Source: Nematopogon swammerdamellus (taxonomy: Eukaryota > Arthropoda > Insecta > Lepidoptera > Adelidae). From it: a stretch of 64,000 nucleotides of DNA. Under the pieces are notes generated by a model. It made no database searches and was not told the origin of the DNA. It worked only from the letters and a program-made list of their open reading frames with translations. The stretch is from contig OX336359.1 of assembly GCA_946902875.1 (NCBI GenBank), positions 3,596,001 through 3,660,000 of the forward strand, given 5' to 3'. Positions 32,556 through 42,216 of this stretch are shown piece by piece. The first letter of the stretch is position 1; the number at the start of each line of letters is the position of its first letter. The position numbers and the translations under genes are program-made.

Positions 32556-32845
32556 TCACATATTAGGTTTGCATGTTGCCGCAAAGCGTTCGCGGTCAGT
32601 CTGCGATTAGATTTCTATTTGTATGATGTATTTCTGGCCCTTAAATGAAATACAGGCCATTGAAATCTCGCGCTCTGCACGGACACAAAGATGCGCCATC
32701 TTTGCCGGTGAGAGCGCAAGGCACAAACAGAGCTTATGAGTAGGGTGACATATGGCGCAGCTTCTGGTATTGTGAAAGTAACAATGTAACGGGATTCCTA
32801 CTGTAGATCGCTGTTTAGTAGGAAAGGTGACATTGTGGTGGTGAT

Positions 32846-33215
32846 TCAGCATTGGATTCTATTCAGCGACGAGCCATTCGCCTCATTAGGGACTCTGTAC
32901 TCACAAAGGACCTTCAACCTCTAAAAAACAAACGTACTGTTGTGTCATTGAACCTGTTTTATCGGTACCACTATGGCCGCTGCTCTGACGCACGACTTGC
33001 TTTCCTCATCCCTCCTCCTGCTGTTCGCCTTCGCCAAATCCGCCATACTCTCGCGGAACACCCCTTTGTAGTCGATAGGAGAGTTCTTCGAACTACATGA
33101 TTCTCTAAATCGTTCTTGTGTCGCACTGCAAAGGTGTGGAACGGGCTTCCGGGAAATCTTTCCCTACTCCTACAATCCACGGATCTTAAAATCGTGTGTT
33201 AATAGCATTTCCCCA
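32846..33215 (+). pseudogene. LINE ORF2 C-terminal fragment (copy A)
   Basis: The frame at 32846-33100 reads LDSIQRRAIRLIRDSV, PLKNKRTVVSLNLFYRYHY, GRCSDARLAFLIPPP and HTLAEHPFVVDRRVLRTT. This is the conserved 'LD.VQRRA.RLI...RR.V.SL.LFYR.Y.G.CS' tail of LINE ORF2. After a frame break, SFLCRTAKVWNGLPGN and then IFPYSYNPRILKSCVNS follow in two other frames (33100-33215), so at least two indels have occurred. The same family is seen at 53205-53407. No catalytic domain is present. Confidence 0.85.
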
Positions 33216-33425
33216 ACGACATTAGTCCACCTGCAGCAGTGGCGACTCCTGGTCCTGAATATTGGGTTGGCTCTGGCTAAGGAATTTCTTTTTCACAATT
33301 TCATAACTTAGGTACCTACGCGTTAATTTATTTCTACAACAATGAGTTCAAAAACTGAAAGACGATTACGATAGGTATAGATAGTTTATAATATTTAGTT
33401 TAAATTATTTATTTTTCTCACTTAC

Positions 33426-33450
33426 ATTCAAGTGTTTTGATTATAACTAC
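33426..33450. repeat. Inverted 25-bp insert at the duplication junction
   Basis: 'aagtgttttgattataacta' (within 33426-33450) is the exact reverse complement of 'tagttataatcaaaacactt', which begins seven bases into the copy that follows. It is absent from the right end of copy B. Confidence 0.9.
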
Positions 33451-33645
33451 GTAGCCTAGTTATAATCAAAACACTTTGAAGAGGATGGAAGAGTCATCAA
33501 ATTATTACATACGACTCTCAAACATCCAAAGGTTGACTGGGATAAATCCCTGCAAGGGATAACTCCGCCTTTTTCCCTCATGTAAATTACTTATCGTTTG
33601 TTACTGTAAACTGTTTTGGAGCAATAAAGTATTTCCATCTATTAT

Positions 33646-34244
33646 CTAGGTTGTACAGGAACCCATCACAAATCAACTAGCGATAACTATCCCCATAGAT
33701 TACTATATCTTCACCAGATTGTATAGGTAACTATAATAAATTAACTAGAGATAACTATCCCCATAAATCACTCTATCTTGAGTCAGATGGCCTTGGTACC
33801 TACCTATAACAAATCAAGTAGAAATAACTATCCCCATAAATCACTCTATCTTGAGCCAGATTGCCTTGGTACCTACCTATAACAAATAAAGTAGAAATCT
33901 ATCCCCATAGATCACTCTATCCTGATGCAGACTGCATAGGTAACTATAACAAATCAACTAGAGATAACTATCCCCATAGATCACTCTATCTTGAGCCAGA
34001 TTGTATAGGTACCTATAACAAACCAACTAGAGATAACTATCCCAATAGATCACTCTATCTTGAGCCAGATTGTATAGGTACCTATAACAAATCAACTAGA
34101 GATAACTATCCCCATAGATCACTCTATCTTGAGCCAGATTGTATAGGAACCTATAACAAATCAACTAGAGATAACTATACCCACCCATAGATCACTCTAT
34201 CTTGAGCCAGATTGATACCTATAACAAATCAACTAGAGATAACT
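33646..34244. repeat. 69-bp minisatellite, left part (copy B)
   Basis: Duplicate of the array at 29288-29886. Confidence 0.95.
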
Positions 34245-35627
34245 CAAATTCAAATTCAAATAGTTTATTAACAAAACAGTAAATATGAAATATTACATGT
34301 TTAACCTATCGAAGATAATTTTTACAATTGAATCCCAGATGGAAGCACTAGGCTTGCGCCTGTGTCGCCTCGACCTGTTTTTGGTATGACGGATCATATA
34401 GCCTCAATTAGATAAAAAATGATAATACAAAAAGATGTTAAATATTAAATAAAACAAAAGAGTAGAGAGAAAAGGAAATTGTTAAATATCTGTATATATA
34501 TTATATTATATATATATATATAAATAATATAAATGTATTGAGTATAATTAAATGTATATGTATCCATTATGTGAGAGGGTGAGGGTGTGTTTGTGTGTGT
34601 GAGGGTATGTGTGTGTGTGTGTGTGGTGTGATTATTATTATGTTATGGCTGTAGGTTTTTGTTGTGTGAGAATGAGTGTGCCTGTGTATGTTACTATAGT
34701 GTTATGATATTTATTATATTTAACCCGATGTACAATAGTTTTATCAAGCAAAGTAAATAATTTTATTTTATGTTATCTAAACGTTACTTAATTTAACATT
34801 CATTGTGATATATGACATAGAATGTGTTCACATTGATCATGGCTGTTAGAGATTAACCATAATTTTATTTTGGATTTCAGTAATTTTTTTATTTGCAGTG
34901 TTTTTAAGTCATTTGAAATTTTATTGTATAAATTTGGACCCAAAAAAATTATAGTGTGCCTAAAGAAAGTAGTTTTGTGTCGGTCTCTGGTTAGTAGTTT
35001 CTGAGTGTTTGCTCGTGTTCTAAAACTATGTGTTATTTGCGTGTGGAGATTTTTATGTGTGTGCATATAGCAAATAAGTCTTAGCATAAAGTACTGTCTA
35101 ACATTCAGGAGTCCATGTTCAGCGTACAGAGCAGTAGTCGGGTACCGAAACGGTTTATGTGACATGACTTTTAGTATGGACCTATGGGCTCTTTCTAAAG
35201 GAACAACAAAAGTCTTGGCAGCACCACCCCAAGCTAATATTCCATAATTTATAAGGGATCCACAAAGACCGTGGTAGACTTGTTTTAGCAGTAGTGGATC
35301 AGCAATATCACGAATTTGACTGAAAAAGTACAAAAGTTTTCTAACCCTGCCTGAGAGGCTTTCAATTTGAATCTTCCAGTTGAGATGCTTGTCAATAAGT
35401 AATCCTAGGTACCTGAGGCTGTTGACATTCTCCAGATGAGTGCAGTTACACGTTTGGTCATTTTTACAACTTGCTATGTGGGCTTTTAGATGAATAGCAC
35501 TCGAAGGCTGACCTCTGAGTGTAATTGAGAACGTCATAAATTTGGTTTTAGTGCTATTTAATGATAGTACGTTATTTTGCAACCAGGATAGTGTGGTATT
35601 TAGACCATTTTGTGCCCTTTTACCTTT
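34245..35627 (-). pseudogene. 5'-truncated LINE in 69-bp array (copy B)
   Basis: Duplicate of 29887-31269. The 260-codon frame (34800-35582) is identical in peptide sequence to that of copy A. It was carried along by the segmental duplication, not by a second insertion, because target duplication and flanks are copied with it. Confidence 0.9.
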
Positions 35628-36388
35628 TAACTATCCCCATAGATCACTCTATCTTGAGCCAGATTGTATAGGTACCTATAACAAATCAACTAGAGATAAC
35701 TATCCCCATAGATCACTCTATCTTGAGCCAGATTGTATAGGAACCTATAACAAATCAACTAGAGATAACTATCCCCATAGATCACTCTATTTTGAGCCAG
35801 ATTGTGTAGGTACTTATAACAAATCAACTAGAGATAACTATCCCCATAGATCACTCTATCTTGAGCCAGATTGTGTAGGTACTTATAACAAATCAACTAG
35901 AGATAACTATCCCCATAGATCACTCTATTTTGAGCCAGATTGTGTAGGTACTTATAACAAATCAACTAGAGATAACTATCCCCATAGATCACTCTATTTT
36001 GAGCCAGATTGTGTAGGTACTTATAACAAATCAACTAGAGATAACTATCCCCATAGATCACTCTATTTTGAGCCAGATTGTGTAGGTACTTATAACAAAT
36101 CAACTAGAGATAACTATCCCCATAGATCACTCTATTTTGAGCCAGATTGTGTAGGTACTTATAACAAATCAACTAGAGATAACTATCCCCATAGATCACT
36201 CTATTTTGAGCCAGATTGTGTAGGTACTTATAACAAATCAACTAGAGATAACTATCCCCATAGATCACTCTATCTTGAGCCAGATTGTGTAGGTAACTAT
36301 AACAAATCAACTAGAGATAACTATCCCAATAGATCACTCTATCTAGAGCCAGATTGTATAGGTACCTATAACAAATCAACTAGAGATC
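35628..36388. repeat. 69-bp minisatellite, right part (copy B)
   Basis: Duplicate of 31270-32030, with the same unit order. Confidence 0.95.
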
Positions 36389-36647
36389 TGCTGTCGGAGG
36401 CGATGTGAGTGAAGGCGTGCGGCCCGCACGTCAGCGGGCGTGTGACGTGTGAGTTGGGACGCGTTAGGACGTGTTGCAGCGGAAACCGGATATCGGACAG
36501 CATCGAAGCTACTCTGCCGCTGGTGAAACAATACCAGCTTTGAAGCTCAGCCACTGCCGGGTTTACGTGAAAGTTTGTGAAATACGCTCAGTAGTTAGAA
36601 TACAAAATACCTACTATCCCGTCTAAACGTTTTCACAGAATTAACGC

Positions 36648-36913
36648 ATACATACCACACGCTGTATCCCGTCAATCGGAGTAAGCAGAGTAATCGGTGC
36701 TGTGCTGCAATTACTCTTGTAAATTTCAGCGCAATATATAGCCACCATGTTTAGCAATGTATTAGGACAAGATAACTATCAAGCAGCAAGTAAGGCACGA
36801 AAACCCATCTGCTGCATGACTCGGTGGAAGAATCGTCCCAAGGTGCCTTTACGTTATGCACGGGGAGAGATGCAGTGGGTCTATTATTTTTAAGCACCGG
36901 CCCCACACGGCAC
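36648..36913 (-). repeat. Rep-C fragment (copy B)
   Basis: Duplicate of 32290-32555. Confidence 0.75.
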
Positions 36914-37203
36914 TCACATATTAGGTTTGCATGTTGCCGCAAAGCGTTCGCGGTCAGTCTGCGATTAGATTTCTATTTGTATGATGTATTTCTGGCCCTT
37001 AAATGAAATACAGGCCATTGAAATCTCGCGCTCTGCACGGACACAAAGATGCGCCATCTTTGCCGGTGAGAGCGCAAGGCACAAACAGAGCTTATGAGTA
37101 GGGTGACATATGGCGCAGCTTCTGGTATTGTGAAAGTAACAATGTAACGGGATTCCTACTGTAGATCGCTGTTTAGTAGGAAAGGTGACATTGTGGTGGT
37201 GAT

Positions 37204-37573
37204 TCAGCATTGGATTCTATTCAGCGACGAGCCATTCGCCTCATTAGGGACTCTGTACTCACAAAGGACCTTCAACCTCTAAAAAACAAACGTACTGTTG
37301 TGTCATTGAACCTGTTTTATCGGTACCACTATGGCCGCTGCTCTGACGCACGACTTGCTTTCCTCATCCCTCCTCCTGCTGTTCGCCTTCGCCAAATCCG
37401 CCATACTCTCGCGGAACACCCCTTTGTAGTCGATAGGAGAGTTCTTCGAACTACATGATTCTCTAAATCGTTCTTGTGTCGCACTGCAAAGGTGTGGAAC
37501 GGGCTTCCGGGAAATCTTTCCCTACTCCTACAATCCACGGATCTTAAAATCGTGTGTTAATAGCATTTCCCCA
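37204..37573 (+). pseudogene. LINE ORF2 C-terminal fragment (copy B)
   Basis: Duplicate of 32846-33215, including the same frame breaks. Confidence 0.85.
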
Positions 37574-37915
37574 ACGACATTAGTCCACCTGCAGCAGTGG
37601 CGACTCCTGGTCCTGAATATTGGGTTGGCTCTGGCTAAGGAATTTCTTTTTCACAATTTCATAACTTAGGTACCTACGCGTTAATTTATTTCTACAACAA
37701 TGAGTTCAAAAACTGAAAGACGATTACGATAGGTATAGATAGTTTATAATATTTAGTTTAAATTATTTATTTTTCTCACTTACGATTTTTTTGTCTGTAG
37801 ATAATATGTACCTACTGGTTGTTTCAAAGCAGTCGAGTTGCAGCCGACAACAGCGACGTCTCCTCTGGCACGACGACGACGAGACAGGCATAGGTACAAG
37901 CTTGAATTGTTACAT

Positions 37916-38098
37916 TTATTTGTACATGAAGTCCACTCTTCGTTCCACAGACAAGAAATTTTCGATAACTCGATCGTGAAAATCTTCTTTCTTTCTCAAT
38001 TTTGTTAGGAACTCCTTTTCCACAGATAAAAGTGCCAAATTACTGAGTCTCTCTTGTCCTTGAGTGCTCCGTAGATAGCTCGGTAGGAGTTTGCCATT
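37916..38098 (-). pseudogene. hAT-type transposase C-terminal dimerisation remnant
   Basis: On the minus strand from 38098, a frame without a start codon encodes NGKLLPSYLRSTQGQERLSN, LALLSVEKEFLTKLRKKEDF, HDRVIENFLSVERRVDFMYK and then stop. 'QERLSNLALLSIE' followed by 'DF...I..F' is the C-terminal signature of hAT-family dimerisation domains, as in ZMYM- and ZNF862-like transposase-derived proteins. Full-length relatives are several hundred residues; only about 60 are here, and nothing upstream (38099 onward) continues the protein. It could be an exon of a domesticated gene, but a dead transposon scrap is simpler. Confidence 0.65.
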
Positions 38099-38874
38099 AT
38101 AATTACCAATAAATCACTTTAAATTTAACAACACTACACAGGATTCATCCATACAAAGTCCATACCTACATAACGGAATATATGAGCTATGAACTCGCGA
38201 GCAACACACACGCGCACACAACCCACCTAGCCTAGCTCGCTAGTCGCATCGCATCGCACGTCGCACAGCACAAGAATACTCGTCGTGTGGTCGCAGCGCG
38301 CATACATCCACACACGCAACACACACACACACACCTAGCTTGCTCGCTAGTCGCTCGGCTCTACTCGCTACCGCGTCACTAAATGCACTCCCCGCTGCGC
38401 CAACTCGAAAGGCTGAGCAGCGGGTCCGCGCGGGATGGCGGGACATTCGGCCGCTTCCGCCTTGTATGGAATACGATGGCGCTTCAAAATGTAGCCAACC
38501 GGCCAATGAATGCCTTGATGTGTCGTCATTCGTCGTCGCCCGCGTTTGACGCGCGCGAAATTTCAAATTATGTAACGGGTACGGGATTGATGTTTTATCT
38601 TAATAATCGTGGGTTATATTATGTATGATATAAATAATATAACTCCGATATTATTCACATTTATTTTAGCTTGATACTTCTGTATTAATGGTGTCATTCA
38701 TTTTATTTGGTTTGGCGGCGCCAAACTCGCCAACTGAAAGGAGTCGCCGCTGACCTGCAGTCCGGACTGGCACCTCCTCGGGGGTGAGATTGACTGCGCC
38801 TGAGTCGTCGACCTCGGAATCAGCTATCCAGTTCGGAAGAAATAAAACAATGTGCGCTTGTGCAACGTTTTTTT
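38099..38874. other. No gene seen; GC/CpG-rich patch at 38190-38570
   Basis: (CA)n at 38310-38333, and many CG dinucleotides in 38220-38570 ('cgcatcgcatcgcacgtcgc', 'gggtccgcgcgggatggcgg'). Frames open on both strands show no motif. It could be a promoter-like patch or the end of an unclassified transposon. 38713-38750 has an inverted 'ttggcggcgccaa'. Confidence 0.35.
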
Positions 38875-39259
38875 CTTTTTTTTATGGAAACTTTTTCGGT
38901 TGGCTACATCACCTACAACATCCGTGATGTCAACCCATAACACCGGGTGGACTTGGTGCCACGTCAGTGCTCCCCCTTTGATCGTGCCGGCTACACTGAA
39001 CTGGTCGGAAAACACAAACTATTTACATAGCCGTTTCGACCGACGTTTCATTCAGTGCGGTGGTACCAACTCGGGCGGGTTAAACCCTACCACCAAGTAA
39101 GATTAGGAGGGAAGGAACCTACAGTTTTACGAGGAATCCGAACCTCGGTCAGCCTCCAACGGTCAGCGGTCACCCATCCAAATACTGACCGCACCCAGCG
39201 CTGCTTAACATTCAATAGCGACCGTTGACTGTCTGCACCACTGAGCTATCGAGGCTGAC
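38875..39259 (-). repeat. SINE-5S, full copy
   Basis: Complete minus-strand copy. Tail complement 'tttttatggaaac' is at the left, then the body. The promoter head is at the right (39150-39259): complement of the 5S-like part 'gcggtcacccatccaaatac' and 'cagcgctgcttaac', and complement of a tRNA-like A box 'ccactgagcta', ending 'tcgaggctgac'. See 63176-63545 for the sense copy. Confidence 0.85.
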
Positions 39260-39420
39260 AAAACGTTGCGAAATCGAGGTTCTAACTTCACTTTGTCGCC
39301 TGAATCCGCCGCGTGCGCCATACTCGATTTTATTCCACGACGAGGCAGCTCAAGAAACAAGCAGTCAGCAGTATCAGCTTCCATAAAAAATACATTTTTG
39401 AAAATAGGTTACACTGTTTA

Positions 39421-39738
39421 CCGCGTGGGCCGATACTTAAGTAGAATACTCACCCACTGCATCTCTCCCCGTGCACGTCGCAAAAGGCGACTAAGGGACA
39501 AGGACAAGATGCCGTGCTAAAGGGCGAAAGGCTAGCCACCTCTCATCTTGGAACTGACCGACCACTGTGTCATGCAGCACGTAGGTATTCGTGCCTTCCT
39601 TGCTGCTTGATAGGTTATCTTGTCCGAATACTTTGCTAAGCATTGTGGTCGGTGTTGTTTGTGCTGTAATTTACCAGAGTCCTTGCAGCGCAACACCGAT
39701 TGCTCTGCTCACCCCGACTGTCGTGATACAGCGTGCGA
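39421..39738 (+). repeat. Rep-C, near-full copy
   Basis: 'ccgcgtgggccgatacttaa' to 'gactgtcgtgatacagcgtg'. Confidence 0.8.
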
Positions 39739-39849
39739 ACGGCGGGGGGCGGCGGGCGACTGGCCAACCAATCACGCGGTCTGCAGGCGCTCTCCCCGCC
39801 GTCGCATCCCGCGCCCTCCACCAAAGATACCCTAAAATCGGCTACTGCA
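39739..39849. other. Short GC-rich spacer
   Basis: 'aacggcggggggcggcgggc' and following sequence lead into the satellite. No gene. Confidence 0.4.
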
Positions 39850-40595
39850 CTGGTCCAAGTTATACGCCGCGTCTGGTATATAATCGACCTATCGTGTCAT
39901 GATCTAGGACGACTCGAGGCCGCGCTCTATATGTTGCGGAGGTAACGGACTTAGAGCAGCGGTGTCGTTCGCTGTCGCAGACTGTGACTTCGACAAATCG
40001 ACTTCGACGCTACCTCGTTATAGCCGTCTCGAGCGGTTGATCTTTTTCAATACACACTAAATGGCGGCCACGCGCATTAGCAATTTGCGGGGATTATACC
40101 TGCGCAAACTGGTCCAAGTTATATGTCGACTGGTATACAATCGACCTATCGTGTCATGATCTAGGGCGACTCGAGGCCGCGCTCTATGTGTTGCGGAGGT
40201 AACGGTCTTAGAGCAGCGGTGTCGTTCGCTGTCGCAGACTGTGACTTCGACAAATCGACTTCGACGCTACCTCGTTATAGCCGTCTCAATACACACTAAA
40301 TGGCGGCCACGCGCATTAGCAATTTGCGGGGATTATACCTGCGCAAACTGGTCCAAGTTATATGTCGTCTGGTATACAATCGACCTATCGTGTCATGATC
40401 TAGGGCGACTCGAGGCCGCGCTCTATATGTTGCGGAGGTAACGGACTTAGAGCAGCGGTGTCGTTCGCTGTCGCAGACTGTGACTTCGACAAATCGACTT
40501 CGACGCTACCTCGTTATAGCCGTCTCGAGCGGTTGATCTTTTTCAATACACACTAAATGGCGGCCACGCGCATTAGCAATTTGCGGGGATTATAC
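39850..40595. repeat. 257-bp satellite, left block
   Basis: About three units: 'ctgcgcaaactggtccaagt', 'tatacaatcgacctatcgtg', 'tcatgatctaggacgactcg', 'gttgcggaggtaacggactt', 'gcgacttcgac'-like, 'atggcggccacgcgcattag', 'caatttgcggggattata'. One unit lacks 15-16 bp ('gcggttgatctttt' region). The block stops at 40595, where a retroelement begins. Confidence 0.9.
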
Positions 40596-40692
40596 AGTAA
40601 TAAAGAAATATATTTTCAAGTACTGAGCTCGCATCGGTCGGCGACGGACGCGCACACGATGCACTCTAGACGCACCTGCGAAGTAAGCGAAA

Positions 40693-41940
40693 ATGGCGTG
40701 CGATAAATGCAATGTGGTTGTGAACGAAGTACTAGCCTTCATAAACCATAAAGCGGACGTCTTGGATGAAGTCAGCATCATCCGGATTTGTGAGTCCGCC
40801 TTCACCGAAGATGACGTTGAGACCGCGAGAGTTCTGCTTTGTGCGTGCATTCCGTCAAGAAGGCCGACTCGCAAGGGAGAAAATCGGAAGAAGAAGACTA
40901 TCCAGGACATCATCACCATCTTAAAGGAGACAGACCCCGACGACGTGCCAAGGTTCGTGGCGTACGACCTCAATAAGTTGCCGCCTGTGTCCTTCGACCA
41001 CGTAGACGTTACGGCCTTCCTGAAAGATTTGGTGATCATAAAAGCGGACATAGCTCAACTGAAGGGAAACTGTGGAGCGACAGCGGCGCAGGGGCCAACA
41101 TCTCTCGTCGCGGAAGTTCAACAGCTGAAACAGGCAGTTGAGAAATTGTCATGTTCCGAGTCACTCCGGCCGATAACCCCGTCTCTGCAGCCTGATCGCA
41201 TTCCGCAAGTGGGGACACCGAACGAAACGCTGAGTGTGCGTAACATCAATATGCGCAGGCGAGGTGCTCAAGTGTCGTCACCCAGCGATTGCACATCGAC
41301 GCCGGTATGCTACGTAAGCGCTGACGGTGCTGTTGATGCCTCGACTTCTACACTGCGCACCCCTCCCGCTCCTCCGCCCACCCGCCCCGTTGCCACTTGT
41401 CCGAAAAGGCGACGCGGATCTATGACGAAGCGCATCAGTAAAACGGTGGAGAAAACAACAATGGTATCCCCGCGCTTGGAACCGCGTCCCGACTGTCGGC
41501 AGGAGGCTGCACGTGACAAAGACGGGTTCGTACTCGTCGAGAGCAGGAAGAAGAGAAGGAAGAGGTGCAATAAGCGCGGATCTGCGCCCCCTGAAGAGAG
41601 CTGTTTGAAGGCAGCTCCCCGCACGGCTCTCATCTACGTGTCTCGCCTGCGAAAGGACATGAAGATCGAGGACCTCATCCGCCACGTCCAGCATAAGGGC
41701 GAGCGAGTTGAGAGTGTCGAGGCTCTTCCTTCTCACTGGGCTGACACGAACTTTTGCGCTTTCAAGCTGTGCATTCCTGCCGAGAAGGTGAAGACATTCC
41801 TTCGCAGTGAGTTTTGGCCCTCCGGTGTGGTGTTCCGGCGCTACAATCGCGACCTTCATCGTGAGGTCGCGCGCCATAAGTATGCTGAGCCCGCGCCGGA
41901 GCTGTCTACAACTGCCGTCCTGCACATTCAGGATACGTAA
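40693..41940 (+). CDS. ORF1-type protein of a non-LTR element (415 aa)
   Basis: Starts with ATG at 40693, 97 bp inside the inserted element. The N-terminal part (residues 1-125) is compact and Cys-containing: MACDKCNVVVNEVLAFINH, then AFTEDDVETARVLLCACIP, TIQDIITILKETDPDDVP and DLNKLPPVSFDHVDVT. Residues ~115-150 look coiled-coil. The middle (150-300) is Pro/Ser/Arg-rich and probably disordered, with basic clusters (RKKRRKRCNKR). The C-terminal part (residues ~310-400: LIYVSRLRKDMKIEDLIRH, WADTNFCAFKLCIP, FRRYNRD) resembles RRM-like nucleic-acid-binding domains of LINE ORF1 proteins. I recognise this as a retroelement ORF1-type protein but cannot name the clade. No CCHC knuckles were seen. 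The frame stays open after its stop for 63 more codons, so the protein may be truncated. Confidence 0.7.
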   Translation: MACDKCNVVVNEVLAFINHKADVLDEVSIIRICESAFTEDDVETARVLLCACIPSRRPTRKGENRKKKTIQDIITILKETDPDDVPRFVAYDLNKLPPVSFDHVDVTAFLKDLVIIKADIAQLKGNCGATAAQGPTSLVAEVQQLKQAVEKLSCSESLRPITPSLQPDRIPQVGTPNETLSVRNINMRRRGAQVSSPSDCTSTPVCYVSADGAVDASTSTLRTPPAPPPTRPVATCPKRRRGSMTKRISKTVEKTTMVSPRLEPRPDCRQEAARDKDGFVLVESRKKRRKRCNKRGSAPPEESCLKAAPRTALIYVSRLRKDMKIEDLIRHVQHKGERVESVEALPSHWADTNFCAFKLCIPAEKVKTFLRSEFWPSGVVFRRYNRDLHREVARHKYAEPAPELSTTAVLHIQDT

Positions 41941-42132
41941 CCCGCGCCGCCGCCGACGACGCCCGCGCCGCTGCCGACGCCCGCGCCGCTGCCGACGCCC
42001 GTGCCGCGGACGCAATCTGCGCCCACTCTACGCGCACCTGATCCACCGCGTCAGCAGACTAATATGACGCATACGGGTCTCTATTGGGACCCGTACAGAC
42101 ACAAGTGGAGAAAAAGTAATTTTAGTTCTTAG
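41941..42132 (+). pseudogene. In-frame continuation of the ORF1 after its stop
   Basis: Directly after the TAA at 41938-41940 the same frame runs 63 codons to TAG at 42130-42132: a Pro-rich run (PAPPPTTPAPLPTPAPLPTP) built on an 18-bp DNA repeat, then THTGLYWDPYRHKWRKSN. The composition and the W/Y-rich end look like protein, suggesting the TAA is a secondary mutation or a read-through site. Confidence 0.5.
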
Positions 42133-42216
42133 GTTAAGACATTTAATATGTATTTACAATATGGCCCTAGTTGGCTGAAATAAAGAGATAAATAAAAAAA
42201 AAACAAAAAAAAAAAA

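Larger units (their letters stand above)
29093..33450. repeat. Tandem duplication, copy A
   Basis: 29093-33425 (4333 bp) matches 33451-37783 base for base wherever I compared them; the encoded peptides are identical in every frame checked. The offset is 4358. Outside these limits the sequences differ at once (29092 a against 33450 c; 33426 a against 37784 g). Contents: LINE 3' tail, 69-bp array, LINE insert, 69-bp array, Rep-C fragment, LINE tail. Confidence 0.95.
33451..37783. repeat. Tandem duplication, copy B
   Basis: Second copy of the 4333-bp unit. Components, shifted by 4358: LINE 3' tail 33528-33640; 69-bp array 33646-34244; LINE insert 34245-35627 (minus); 69-bp array 35628-36388; Rep-C 36648-36913 (minus); LINE tail 37204-37573 (plus). 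Confidence 0.95.
40596..42216 (+). mobile_element. ORF1-only, poly(A)-tailed retroelement inserted in satellite
   Basis: 1.6-kb unit: 97-bp 5' leader, one long ORF, 3' region with AATAAA-like signals (~42179-42195) and an A-rich tail (42190-42216). The satellite is in exact phase on both sides ('..ggggattatac' on the left, 'atacctgcgcaaac' on the right), giving a short target duplication atac (40592-40595; 42217-42220). No reverse transcriptase is present. The structure matches a trans-mobilised, half-LINE-type insertion. Confidence 0.8.

Noticed and set aside
41278..42015. 245-codon minus-strand frame
   Set aside because: Antisense shadow of the GC-rich ORF1-type gene and its Pro-rich extension.
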